64,000 nucleotides of DNA, taken from NCBI GenBank assembly GCA_036898135.1, contig CM072511.1, positions 47,529,581 through 47,593,580 of the forward strand, in the 5' to 3' direction. This stretch comes from Oncomelania hupensis (lineage: Eukaryota; Mollusca; Gastropoda; Littorinimorpha; Pomatiopsidae). The position numbers and the translations under genes were made by a program. The notes beneath the pieces were generated by a model. The model had not been told where the DNA came from. It made no database searches and saw only the letters and a program-made list of their open reading frames with translations. Below are positions 1 through 64,000 of this stretch, in pieces. How positions within the stretch are numbered: position 1 is the first letter of the stretch; every line of letters begins with the position of its first letter.

Positions 1-450
1 TCAGAATATTTATTTCTTATAAAACGAGCCCTGTAAAGAAACAAAAGGAACTAATAAATTCCTAGAATGATAAGATAATAAAACTACTGTGAAATAAAGT
101 ATTCCACATTGAGACAATGGAAATTATTCAAAATCCAAAGGCAATATAAAAATACAGAACAAAAGTGAAACTTCGCTCGAAATTATTCAAATATAAATGA
201 TAAAGATCGATACAAAACATTTGCAGAAAAATGAAGATACTATTCCGCATCAAAAGAATAATGAAAATCTTTTGGTAATCAGTTAATTTAAAAATAATAT
301 TTCCATCCCCATATGTAATCTTTTTACCAAGTCACGTCATCTGTTCATGGATGGTGGCGGCACCGGCTCGGTTCTTGGTATTCATATTTCTGTTGTTTTG
401 CATGGCCATGTACTGTAATTATTTAACCATTTGATAAGTGTATACGTGTT

Positions 451-493
<43 letters not shown>

Positions 494-583
494 TGTGTGT
501 GTGTGTGAGATTGCACGTGTGTTGTCAAGCGCGGCGAGCTCGTTTCCTTACCGTTTGCGAGGTACCGCGCGATATAAATGTAC

Positions 584-642
<59 letters not shown>

Positions 643-1224
643 GACGACGATTTTGTATAGAGCATTTCTTCACCAAAACATGCTCAACGAGCATATTTGG
701 TTATTATTTTGTGTGTGTGTTGTGCTAAAGTCTTTGCGCGTTGTCTCGAAGAAGAAGAGGAGGAGGAGGTGCAACAACAACAACAGCAACAAGAACAACA
801 ACATTAACAACAACAGCAGATGCGTTTTGTCGTTTGTTTCTGTTTGTATGCGCCTCTTCTTTTTGTACGTTCTTAAGTCTGCAATCCTGAGGTTGGTTTT
901 TTGTTTGTTTGTTTGTTTGCCTGCCTGCCTTATTGATAATGCCGAAAAGGTCAGGGTTAAAAGGAATGTTTAATGCCCAGCATGTTGTGCTTTGATGTCA
1001 GTTAAGTTTAATCCGTACAGCAATCGAACATGCATGAAAGCAACATAACGTGTGAAAAAAACCAACACAACTTAACATGTGTGAAAACATCTTAAACAAC
1101 TTCATGTAGAAGTAATCTAGGTCTCAAAACCCAAACAAGACGGACGCAGGCGCACACTCGTACAGACGCACGTATATACACACGTACATGCACATAAACA
1201 CAGAACACACCAAACCACACCCAT

Positions 1225-1266
<42 letters not shown>

Positions 1267-2570
1267 CACTACTTCCACCACCACCATCACCATTAAGCTT
1301 ACTTTCCACACTCTCTCATAACTACAAGACGAATAACATCGTGCAACCAGATATTAATAAATAAAACGGCAATCATTTGACAGCTAGCTGAAGGCGACAT
1401 TCAAAATGAAATACATCAATCATGATCGGATGAATCAAAAATTCTCCCGACAGTTCCTTGTTGTGTATTCCTACACACAATTTTAAGACCGTTACTCAAA
1501 GCATTACGTACCAAACTTCATATTTTTCTTTCCAAAATACCTTAACTTTCACTGAGTGTTGGTGTTTTTTTCCCTCAATACTTAAACTATGTAAAAATAT
1601 TACTATGAAGATGGTGATGTCCACGTGTACCACGCGTCGCATATACCCTTCCTGAAGAGTGTTGATTGCAGATAAGAAAACAAAGTAATCTAAAACTAAA
1701 ATGTAAAGCTTAGCGATGTAGCCTATATACCCTTTTAAATTCAGGTGGCAGAGAATGAAATACAAAATTTGGTAAAATGACGACAAACCGAAATGAAGAA
1801 TAAAACGTTTCAGATGAGTTCATTTGTAAGTTTCGTTTAGCGGCTTTTTGCCAAAATGATCTTCCATGAAAAAAACAATTACGCAAAACTTTTTCAAATA
1901 ATTATGTCTAGTTTAAACTGCCTTTACGTGTACTTTAACTTTAGGATGGATGTTTTGTTAGATTATTTTGATTAAAGGCATGTAGAGTCTTGTGTTTGAT
2001 TAAAAAAATAAATAAAAAAACAATATGAAAGTCATCTTCAACTCTTTCATGTCAAGAAGTCATATAACGCTACGATAAATATTGCATTTAATCAATATTG
2101 TTTTGTAGACGTTATATCGATGAAGTAACAACCCGAATGTTTAAGGTTATTTTTGCATATAGTTTTCGCGCAAATCTGCGTTGCTAGTTTCATAATTATT
2201 TGTCTAACATTCCTCACAACACCCCGCATCACCACCTCATCCACCCAATCAAAATTCTTACCTCCTCCTATCTCTGTCCCTCGATCCTCTACGTGTGCTT
2301 TTGTGTCATTGTTCAAATATTAAAAGAAACAACAAAAAAAAAAAGCATGCCAATCGGTTAAACACTATGTAAATAATTCCCTTTGCGTGTGCATTCAGAA
2401 CTGCCCTGCTGTACCTTGCACCCAGAATTAAATTAACAAAATGATATGCTTAAGATTTTATTCTTCTGCAGTATAAAGCGTGCAGGGTATTATCATCAGC
2501 TTCATTGTATTCAAAGTATAGTCTATATACAATTATATTACCTGTGTCGTGGGTTTCACATGTCTTTTCA

Positions 2571-2769
2571 GAGACTGCTAAACGGTGTTTTAAAAAGAAA
2601 TAAAGAAAGAAATAAACTAGTTCGTAAAAAGTTCTACGACCACTTATGGTATTTTAAACAAAAATTAAATCACACTGCGTTGCTGAGACTTGCAGAATAC
2701 CTGTCACAAGTGAAGGGGAAAACGTATGCCTCGTCTGGACTCAGCTCCGCTGTGTGCTACTCTGCGTGA
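2571..2769 (+). CDS. weak candidate: last coding exon of an unseen upstream gene
   Basis: After a plausible acceptor (CATGTCTTTTCAG at 2558-2570) an open frame runs 65 codons to TGA at 2767-2769 and encodes a helical, basic sequence (KLVRKKFYDHLWYFKQKLNH). I do not recognise it, and chance is a serious alternative because the region is AT-rich and no neighbouring exon was found. Confidence 0.2.
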
Positions 2770-4199
2770 AGTCAAGTCTCAAGTGACCGTTTGATGATTG
2801 CTTTTGAATGACAAGATATTCTTATCTACGAGGACTTTCCTAACTTCCTCTTTGTATGGGTCTTACTCTTACTTACGCAAGTAGGCCTATTATCTGCACC
2901 ACCTAAATCAATTCCAAGTTTATGTTTAGGTTTCTTTGTTCTTTCCTCTTTACGACAGAGTCTACAGGTATCATACCAGTGCTTTATTGTGTACAAAATA
3001 ATTCAGGCTATCATAAACTTTAATGTGCCAACACGACTTATTGACTTTTTGAGTCAAGTCTAATCAACACATCTTTATTCTCTATAAGACTTTTGTTTTT
3101 AATTTGATTAGACTTGACAAGACTTGACCTGAGCAAGCACCGGTTAAAATGAATTTGACACTAGAGTATGAAGATATTTGAAGATTAGTTTTACAGTCTT
3201 AACTACAAGATTAGCTCTCTGTGTGATAATAGTAACGAGATAAGTGTTGTAAAAATTACATTAAAATATCGAAGCCAGTCGAAAATTGAAAAAACACCCC
3301 AGCTGCCAGGGCCGACCGAGAGAACGACTTTGAAAAAGGTTTTCAAATAATTGTAAAAGCCACTATGTCGCACTTTTTGTCCACCTTTGAGAGCAGAATA
3401 ATTACCTTTCTTGATGTCTAAAGCAACTTGCCTCCCTTGGCTTGTTTTATTTATTGCTCATTCAAGGCTGCTGTATGGAGCTAGCCATTTTGAGAGAATT
3501 CATTATAAATTGTTTGTAATAAAACACTTTGAAAAGGCAACATGTTATCCACTCAATTTGATTTGCCAAATTTTCGGTTTTTAATAACCTTCTTCGGGGC
3601 ATTCAGTTGGATTGTAGTATGCTAAGCCAAACACGAAAACAAAATCCAAGCCAGACAATAGAAATCGGAAATCAAAGGCAATATAATGATAGGCTCATTT
3701 TAGTTTCTTCACAGTTCCTGGAGTATCTGAGACGAACCAAACTGTTAATATGGTGCTTACCTCAAAATCGTTTTTTCATTTTAAATCGTTGTAGCTACAA
3801 ACTTACTTTCACTCTACAGTCAACATTAATTTTTTTAAATCATATTCTCACTTAACTTTTCGTGTCAGATTAACAATAGCTTACTTAATATGCGAGTTCC
3901 CGTTGTACACTATTGTGTTTAGCCTACTACGCTGAACTGGAAGGATCATGTAGCCTATACTATGTTAGTCTTGAGTTTACTTCCTGGTTGAGTTTTGTGC
4001 TTCAGATAACGCAGATCGCCAACTACAAGAACACGGTTATCGCAATGTTTAAAGGCTTAGGCTCAGGAGTTGTTTTTTTAAATATCGTCTACGACTCCAA
4101 TACACACGACTTCGTGTTTGCAGGCGAAAGTATGACTGTGTGTGAATGAGAAAGACAAATAAGCTGGGGGGGGGAGGAAATGAGAAGGAGGGAGAGATG

Positions 4200-4244
<45 letters not shown>

Positions 4245-4421
4245 GAGTCAGGGGAAGAAGGAAGGGGCTGGATGAGGGGAAGGAAAAAGAGGGAGACAGT
4301 GAGTGATAGCGGCAGAAAGAGAGAAGGGGGAGGAGGATAAGGAAGATAAAACTGCAAGATGAGAGAGAAAGAGAGAGATAAGAAAAGAGAGGGAGGAGGC
4401 AAAAAAGTGGGAGGTGGGGCG

Positions 4422-4457
<36 letters not shown>

Positions 4458-5089
4458 CAGAGAGATTTCGTATTGTATTCAGGTTACAACAATTTTTCCA
4501 CCAATATCTGGGTTGTTAGTATTAATGAGAGCAGAAAAAGGAAACCCGTAGGTGTTTTCAGCGGCTCCAGATGTAGGTTTTAAATTACAAACAGTTCGTA
4601 ATACAACCTTAAAGGTGCCACATACTGCTTTTAATCACATTGATGTCATTTACCTAAGCAATGTTTTCAATGTTTGTTATTATGATATCCATACGTGTCA
4701 AAACTCAAAACTCTTTCATGTTAAACAGGATGTATATATCTGACTGCAATTACAAAAAAATCTTCTCGCTTCTCTTTCCATTCTTGCTTTCTTCGTTTCT
4801 GTCCTGTTTCTAAGTTGAATGTAAGCTACTTACATATGAGATACGTTGTAATGTGTTAGGAATTTATTATAACCATGCTCATTCGAATTGAAAATATTGA
4901 CGGATAATTAAATGTCAGTCTCATTTAAAATGTTAATGGAATGCAAATGTGGTTTTTAAAAAAATCGTTCCAGGAAGTTGGTATGTATACTCGTCGTACA
5001 CAATTAGACATGAAAGTAAACCCTTGTCTTTTTAGGACCATTTCTAAGCTCCTTTATTGTATTATTATTATTATTATTTTATGTATTAT

Positions 5090-5175
5090 TTTAATCCTTC
5101 TTAAATAGCGCTTTTCCAGCTGAAGAGCTGCTCAATGCCTTGGCCGAAACAGCATCTAACTCAAGCCTCTCGCAT
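5090..5175 (-). mobile_element. SINE fragment (3' part)
   Basis: TAGCGCTTTTCCAGC followed by GAGCTGCTCAA and a CATCTAACTCAAGC block matches the 3' half of the SINEs at 60597-60905 and 23640-24068. It is 5' truncated and diverged. Confidence 0.6.
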
Positions 5176-5720
5176 TTAAATCGAATTCCACACCGTTACG
5201 TTATCGATGTCGCTTTCCCTTTTATGAGTCTCGTTGATGAGACATACGACGTACACTGACTCTACAGGTACATTACAATATTCACGTTCACACGAACTAA
5301 CTTTATCGAGGTCATCGTGAGAGCTATAGGCGACAAGGAAGTAGACCTATACATGTTACACTTAAAAGTTTTTACATTGAATTTTTTTTTTTCCAAGCTG
5401 CAAAACTCTTTGTCATTCCGTCCGGCGGCCAGCGTTCGTACGACGTCCATCCGGAGGTGATATTTGCGCATTTTTCTTTGAAACTAATGGACGAATTTCT
5501 TTGAAACTTGTTGTTTTTCTTTTAGGTAAATTAAAAATGAGAGAAAAAAAAAGTTAATAAGCCGAACGCATAACATTGTCATCAAATATGATTGTTATGT
5601 TGAAAATACGATGTTATTGTTTGTTGTCATGTTGTGGTTGTTGTTGTTATTATTGTTGTTCCTCTCCAAATTGCCATTATTGTGGAACGGGGGAGGGATG
5701 AGGAGTGTGTGTGTCCGAGG

Positions 5721-5770
<50 letters not shown>

Positions 5771-6080
5771 CTGGAGGGGGGGAAGGAGAGGGGAGGGGAG
5801 GTGAGAGAGAGGGAGTATGCGTGTGTGTGTGTGTGTGTTTATGTGGGCGTGTATTCATGGAGTAATGAGTGCTAAACTTGCCATTTTATGCACAACATGC
5901 ATGGGGCTTTTAGGTAGCGCCCCACTTTTTTCAGCGTCCCACTGTTTTCTAAATACATGTGAAGTTATTTTTTTAGTAGCCTACATGGGGTGCTCTTGTA
6001 GTCCTTGGGATTGTTTTAAGTACAATGGAGCGGTGCTCTATCCGGGTCTGGCCGTTTTCTAGACAAATTTGAAGTAAACG

Positions 6081-6104
6081 GGTTAGGGTAAGGGTTAGGG
6101 TTAG
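6081..6104 (+). repeat. interstitial telomere-like TTAGGG repeats
   Basis: Four units of GGGTTA/GGGTAA type, the metazoan telomeric hexamer, in an intergenic position. Confidence 0.7.
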
Positions 6105-6268
6105 AAGAAATGGGCAATTTTTAAAAAAATCTAATTCTTACATTTTTATATGAATTGTGCGCTCTTTCCGTAAAACAAAACAGAACAAAACACAACAACA
6201 AAAAAAAACGTTTTTTGATGACTACATTTTGTCCAAAACCATGATTTGCCATGAATACAGACTTGCTT

Positions 6269-6308
<40 letters not shown>

Positions 6309-6464
6309 ACGTGCGTGCGTGCGTGGGTATTTTATTCTTTCACCACTTGTGGACAGACTTTATTTGTATCATGATCAATCATTTAATTGATTGCAACCGC
6401 TTGTAAATTGAGGTTTCTTTTCACACGTCAGTAACTTCGAATAACGTTAATAAGCTGTGGCGGG

Positions 6465-6565
<101 letters not shown>

Positions 6566-6770
6566 ATTTATTTTCCCACTTCGGTGGCCGACGCTCGGAT
6601 TACATGCGTATGAGTGGGTGTGTGTCCGCGCATGTGGCGCGTGCGTTTGGGCAAAACGCTAATAAATTGTCAAAGTCAAAGTCGAAGTTCCTCTCTCTCT
6701 TTCTGATTCTTTTATATTCTAAGAGTCGGTAAAGGTAATGCGCGTTTTTTGTTGTTTTTTAATGTTTCAG

Positions 6771-7277
6771 GTGGGAAAACATCCAACCAGGAAGTTCTGA
6801 AGCACCTGTACGGAACAGTTACCAGCAGTGCTGATACTCATTGAATGGTGAAAAAAAAACCAGGAGTGAGTTTCTAGTCTGAATGGACAAGCCTGCCGTG
6901 ACAACACTCAGTTTTGAGCAGCAGCTACTCTTTTCGCAACTTAAATGAGATATCGCTGACTCGGAGTGCTTTCGGCTGGATTTTATAACAATTTAATTTT
7001 TGACTTCGTCTTCAGTATTGGAACTTCAATGCAACAGAAAGACTACCAGCACCACTGATTAGAGTAAATCAAGAATGTAAAATCTTGAATGTCTACACAC
7101 AATCTCCAGACTCTAAATTTCTAGTGGTATACCACAACTAGCATAAATAGCAACTGAACTATGTGACTGTACAACTCCGCAACACGCAACAGCAAAACAG
7201 TGGTTCCAGAGATATAAGCCTTCGATTCTGTCGATTCTATTTGATTAGCTTTACACATTATTAACAAAACATTGACA
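6771..7277 (+). other. possible 5'UTR part of first coding exon of the STAP-like gene
   Basis: A T-rich tract ending in AATGTTTCAG at 6761-6770 is a plausible 3' splice site, after which sequence runs uninterrupted to the ATG at 7278 (context GACAATGG). If used, 6771-7277 is a 5'UTR segment joined to an unseen upstream exon. Alternatively the transcription start lies inside this stretch; no TATA box or CpG island decides it. Confidence 0.3.
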
Positions 7278-49196
<41,919 letters not shown>

Positions 49197-51140
49197 ACTG
49201 ATGTGTATCAGCTACATATGTGCGTTGAAAATCCACAAACACTATATATATAAAACTTTAGCCATGGTGGACTGAATGAATCTTCCTGCCAATGTTTGCA
49301 GTACTTAAAAGGCTAAAAGCCTAATCGAGAATATAAACATTGGAGCTAGTAAGGATTAGTCCCATATCAGAATCAGCCTTAACTTGGCAAGGCATGAGTG
49401 TGCCTCCCCTTCAGTTGCTTTCAAAATCCACAGACACTCTAGAAGATTAGACTATCGTGAACTGTATGTTGATAATATCTACTAAAAATAAGCTTAATTA
49501 AGAATACAAAAACTGTACCTCCAGAAGACACATGGGTGTTTATGCAATTTTTTGACCAATACAAAGGATACAAAAACTGTTCACCCAGAAGAGTTAGCTC
49601 AGTTTTATTAGACAAAAGAAAAATTCAGATGGCTGTTTTGGACACATTGGTTTTTATGCAATCTTTTAACCAGTTATAGCTGTCTAAAACAACTGTTCAA
49701 CTAGGATTATCAATATTTCTTGGTCGTTGCCGAATCTAACACACTAGTTCTCTAAAAACAACAAGCCAGTGTGGGTGCGATGGTGCTGAGGACAATTTAT
49801 AATAACATGTATTGCCGATCCTATTTCCACGCTAATAATGAAATGTTTGACCTAGCATTGATAGAAAGTTGTAGCTGTTATGTAAAAACGGAATTATTTA
49901 ACCAAGGGCATAATGATAATGTACATGCAAGTTCATAAACGAACTTAGTTTACTGACAATGGACTGATCTGCAAATATTACAGGGACTTGGAGTAGTCAA
50001 ATCAAGAATGTCTCAAACATTTCAATATGATGTACATAATGGTGCAAAACAAGCGTCCTAAACCGTGATCAATGCACAGCAAAGATTCAACTTGTTTCTA
50101 TTACTGTATAATGTATTGTTTAGAGCGAAAAACATCAGTTATTTTATTTATGGTGTTATATGTAACCATTGGTGTGTGGAAATTAAGTATATCTGCATTT
50201 ATGGAAGGAAAACACATTGAAGATGAGCATATTTGTTAAAATTCTGGAGTGCATGCACTCACAGTTGCAATCCCTCAACCCCCAATGTTTGTACCACTAT
50301 TGCTTGTAGATAAAAGAATTGAATAGCATAAAAAAAATGTACATAGCTGATGTTTGACATTGCTGTGATAACGAATTTTTTTAAAAAATTTTATTTATTT
50401 TTTTGTTTGTTTGTTGAGTAGATGACAGAATTTGTCAAGTACCTAGCTGTACTTAATTACCCAACATGCACAGTTTACATTCTCTATAGATGAGTAACTG
50501 ATATGTTTTGTTCAATATGTTTTCGTAACTTTTCTTTTATCTAACAATTATGATGTGCTTTATGCGTAGAATAATTATTCATGTACCTCAGTCAGTCCAT
50601 GTTCATGGTATTATGTTTGACCACAGAATGTAGTACCAGAGAGGGAAGGGGGGAGAGGAGGGAAGGGAGAAAGAGAAGCAAATGCAGGAATTGTTTAAAT
50701 TACTACACAATTGATTACTTTCCTATTATTTCAAACACTTTTTTTTTCAATCCCTAATTGTGTACATAATCATAATCATTTCATTCTCATGCATTATTCT
50801 TGTGACGATTCCTCATGTTCATTATTTAATAGTATTACACAAAACATATATGTAAGATATATTATCTATTACCTCTTTTATACATTCAATATTATTTGGA
50901 TAAGTTGTTGGTATATTGAAAATTGACAGAACGTAATGCGAACTACAAAGCCTTGATAGTTGCATACTGTTATATAATTATGGAATTATTATGCAGTTAT
51001 CAGTAAGAAAGACTGTGTGATGTGAATCATTGCATATTACATTTGTATACTGATGTGTACAGAATTGAAATCAAGAGTAGAAATGGAGTGCTGAATGTTA
51101 AGAATTGGAAAGATAAGAATAAATGATCAACTCAAACATA
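49197..51140 (+). other. 3'UTR of the STAP-like gene
   Basis: AT-rich non-coding sequence after the stop, with no repeat I recognise apart from a G/A-rich run near 50640-50680. The end is placed after the AATAAA at 51118-51123. Other AATAAA-like sites upstream and downstream are possible, so the boundary is approximate. Confidence 0.4.
51118..51123 (+). terminator. candidate polyadenylation signal AATAAA, STAP-like gene
   Basis: Perfect AATAAA about 1.9 kb after the stop codon and just before the opposing signal of the convergent gene. Chosen by position and consensus only. Confidence 0.35.
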
Positions 51141-51182
51141 GCACGCAGTAACATAACAAAATATTATAACATAGAAATTCAT

Positions 51183-51188
51183 TTTATT
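51183..51188 (-). terminator. candidate polyadenylation signal (TTTATT on + strand), CCDC112-like gene
   Basis: Perfect AATAAA on the - strand about 650 bp downstream of the CCDC112-like stop codon. If used, the two convergent transcripts end within about 100 bp of each other. Confidence 0.35.
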
Positions 51189-51839
51189 GTCACTAATAAT
51201 TCTCAGTTCTTATAATGCCACAAAGTATCATTCTTAATTTCCTCACAATTTGCTCTTGTTTTACATACATTATATTATTATATCCTAACATACATATACA
51301 CATAACTCCATCACCTGCAACATGCTTTACTGTAAGGGACATTCCCTGTCAAAACATGCTCTATGACTTGTGTACACATATCAAAAGTAATTTTATGAAA
51401 ATTACGTAGGAAACATTCATTATTTTTCTCTTTTCCTCTCTCACACACTATTTACAAATACACTCGCATGAACAGATTACAAAATTTATATCCTGCAGTA
51501 CACAAGATGTGTGTACAAAATACGGTTTGATATGTTTCAATGTGTAAATACCCAGAAATTATTATTATTATTTTAAAATAAATAACTAAAACCGAAATAG
51601 AACCATAATGTTTGATAATAAACCACTCAGTATTATACGAGTATTTGGGCCAGTGAGTTGAGCTTGCATTCTGGATGGAATGTTATGTTCATACCCAACA
51701 AGAACAGGACTTTACTTTGTATGAAAGTTAAAATAATTATAAATAGATCCATGGAACATAATAATGCATACCTGTACACACTCATCCATACACCCCACGC
51801 AACATCACACACATCAAAACAATCCTTTGAACAAGGAGG

Positions 51840-62087
<10,248 letters not shown>

Positions 62088-62629
62088 CTGAAAACAAAAA
62101 TAAACAAAGAAAGTTTCACTAACCACTAACTTCCAGAAATTTTACCAATGGTGATCAAACTCTTTCAAAATTACTGCCTGGGGTATAATACCATGGATTC
62201 TTGGGAGTAAATAATAGTTTTCTTAAACCTCTTCGGTTTGATACTTTGAACAGCTACAATCAGTACAGGGCTAGAAATTAACTTTTTTCTTTGGGGGCCA
62301 CCGGGCCCCTTGAATGAAAAATTTGAGGGCCAACAAGCAACTTTCGGGGCCCAACTTGAAAAATAATGCAAACAAAAAAACAAAAGAATTATTGACAATA
62401 TAATAAGTAGAAAGTACAATTTGTCTGATAATCTAAAATAAAAACAATTGAATTTCCAATTTTGCTGAGTGATGTCATTTTTATTTGCCTTTTCTTTCAC
62501 TTTCAAACATTACCAACAAAAAAGGGAAAAAAAACACACGCACACACACACACATTCAGTGACCCACATATTCAAGTGACTAGTGAGCCTGAAATGGCCA
62601 TTAAACAAAATAGAAAAAACTCAAGTACA

Positions 62630-63464
62630 TTACATTACATAATTGTTGCTTTAGGTCCAGCGGACTCTTCCGAGCCAAATCAGGACCGGACAACCCCCGA
62701 TCCGCATAAAAGATCTGCTGAAACAACCCTAGTGGGAAAACTGAATGCACTCCACCAGCTAGTCACTTTACAATAAAGATATCCCACGCAGGGGACGGCT
62801 GAGGCTTCACCCCAACTTATCGAACCCCCGTTTACAAAAACAAAATAGAATACAAACATCATTATAAATTATCAACAAAACACAAACATATTTTCTGTCT
62901 TTTTTTGTCATTTGTGTACATAGTTGTAAATAGTCTATTTTTGTCTTTTTTTGTAATTTATGTACATAATTGTAAATAGTCTGTACCTTCACTGTCCCGT
63001 CTTTTGGTGTATTGTAGCAAAGTGATGTTTCATCGAGTGCATGTATTTATATGTAATGACTATGTAAAGCGTGGTGAGTCTGGTCATAGGCTGGAGTACC
63101 CGCTATATAACAATCCGTTATTATTATTATACATATAAAATGCCTACATTGCTAAATAATTACATTGCTAAATAATTACATCATAGGAAGCCCTAGTGAC
63201 CACCTGGCAGAAAGCGTCCAATATTCCCAAGCTGATCCAACAGACCTCATACACAAATAAGGAGCCTTGTCCCGGAAGAGTTTTCAAGAAAAAAGGTAGG
63301 AGACTGGTCTAGCGAAGAATACGATAGTATAGCAGATTGATAGAACACAGCAGGAATGAGAAAGAGCAAATGAGAAAGACAGCGACAGTGGGAATTTAAA
63401 GCACTAAATTTCCAGAAAGAGGGGATACTATTTATACTGAAACCCCCGGCACCCCAACGGGGGT
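62630..63464 (-). repeat. unclassified dispersed repeat, copy 4 (interrupted)
   Basis: (TTACA)n at 62628-62640, then the common body from GCTTTAGGTCCAGCGGACTC to CCCGGCACCCCAACGGGGGT. Interrupted at 62889-63130 by a SINE-like segment. Confidence 0.82.
62889..63130 (+). mobile_element. SINE-like insertion in repeat copy 4
   Basis: Two direct copies of GTCTTTTTTTGT plus GTACATA(G/A)TTGTAAATAGTC, then GTAAAGCG, CCCGCTATATAACAATCC and a (TTA)n tail. Flanked by ACATA on both sides, matching the uninterrupted sequence in copies 1 and 2. Confidence 0.65.
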
Positions 63465-64000
63465 AAAAAATCAAGTGAGTCTCTTGTATAATACTTTTCA
63501 GTTTTGTGACCGAGTATTGCGACGATATGTAGCCATACTTTCGTACTTGCAAAGATGGACATTTTGCGCTTATGTTGTGCCATAGCCTTTTGTTTATTAT
63601 ATTAAAAAGATATTGAAGTGTATATTAAACTTTTGAGTGCAAAATTAAAGGGTTTTCGCTTCTTTTCTCTGTTGTTGTTTTTTTTTCTGTCCAAATTTAG
63701 GGCACCGGTGTGGGTTGCTTCCCTTGGTCCAAATACGAAGCTGCCGAGTAGAGCTAGCTGTAGCAGACAAATTATTTTGCGGGCCAAGCGGGCCCTTCGT
63801 TTTTCAACTTTCCGAGCCCGAAATCAACTTTGCGGGTTTTTGGCCCCGGGCCCCCGCTAATTTCGAGCCCTGCAGTACAATGATTCATCTGCTGCAGAGT
63901 GCGGTTCTTTGGCATTGATGATTGAACTTGTAAGAGAATATATCTGAAGAAGGGTGAGGAGGTAAAATGATACTGACAGATTTTGTGAGAGTTAGAAACA

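Larger units (their letters stand above)
62266..63872. mobile_element. 1,607 bp TIR element containing two later insertions
   Basis: Inverted ends CAGGGCTAGAAATTA and CAGGGCTCGAAATTA, flanked by CAGTA (62261-62265, 63873-63877). The subterminal regions are rich in GGGCC motifs. The middle holds repeat copy 4, which itself holds a SINE-like piece. The unoccupied core would be about 770 bp, similar to the two neighbouring elements. Confidence 0.72.
62088..64000 (-). other. CCDC112-like intron, open at the window edge
   Basis: No further coding exon of the gene is visible up to 64000. Almost all of it is the composite element 62266-63872. 62100-62265 and 63873-64000 are unrecognised. Confidence 0.6.

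Noticed and set aside
438..973. Open frames through GT and ATT repeats near the left end
   Set aside because: Translations are poly-Cys/Val or poly-Leu/Tyr from microsatellites; no codon or family evidence.
4049..4402. Open frame of Ser/Leu/Pro repeats on the - strand
   Set aside because: Read-through of GA microsatellites.

Overview
The window is animal nuclear DNA. Genes are split into small exons with GT-AG introns, most of the sequence is intronic, microsatellites are very dense, and there are LINEs, tRNA-headed SINEs and cut-and-paste transposon remnants. TTAGGG-type interstitial repeats and the two gene families fit a metazoan. I infer a lophotrochozoan, most likely a mollusc such as a marine gastropod; the species cannot be fixed from the sequence.

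Layout. Positions 1-6770 hold no gene I can support beyond one weak exon candidate at 2571-2769. Gene 1 is on the + strand, from about 6771 (possible 5'UTR exon) through coding exons at 7278-49196, with a 3'UTR to about 51.1 kb. It encodes a PH-SH2 adaptor of the STAP1/STAP2 (signal-transducing adaptor protein) type. The 19 coding exons I trace join without a frame break into 1503 residues: PH domain, a His/Pro and Ser/Gly-rich linker, an SH2 domain, then a very long disordered tail with proline-rich and tyrosine motifs. A single 2,319 bp exon (44539-46857), phase 1 at both ends, supplies half of that tail and contains a perfect match to the ITAM consensus. Skipping it would leave a 730-residue protein.

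Gene 2 is on the - strand and converges on gene 1. Twelve coding exons from 62087 down to the stop codon at 51840 encode the last 448 residues of a CCDC112-like coiled-coil protein. Its first exons lie beyond position 64000. The 3' ends of the two genes appear to lie within about 100 bp of each other near 51.15 kb.

Mobile DNA. Intron 1 of gene 1 (about 20 kb) carries an RTE-type LINE split by a 2,171 bp inverted-repeat transposon with a 7 bp target duplication, the RNase H end of a second, I-type LINE, several SINEs and three copies of an unclassified 0.55-0.8 kb repeat family. Other introns hold a mariner remnant with the C-terminus of its transposase, a 300 bp hAT-type element, a 1,165 bp element with perfect 32 bp inverted repeats, and foldback elements. 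The introns of gene 2 contain three elements with CAGG-type inverted repeats and 5-6 bp target duplications, two of which retain zinc-finger-like coding remnants.

I found no CRISPR array, operon, free-standing tRNA or rRNA gene, or virus. The least expected biology is the ITAM-bearing cassette exon in a PH-SH2 adaptor and the duplicated 3' splice site in front of its SH2 exon. The best-resolved structure is the nested LINE/transposon locus at 8.7-13.2 kb.
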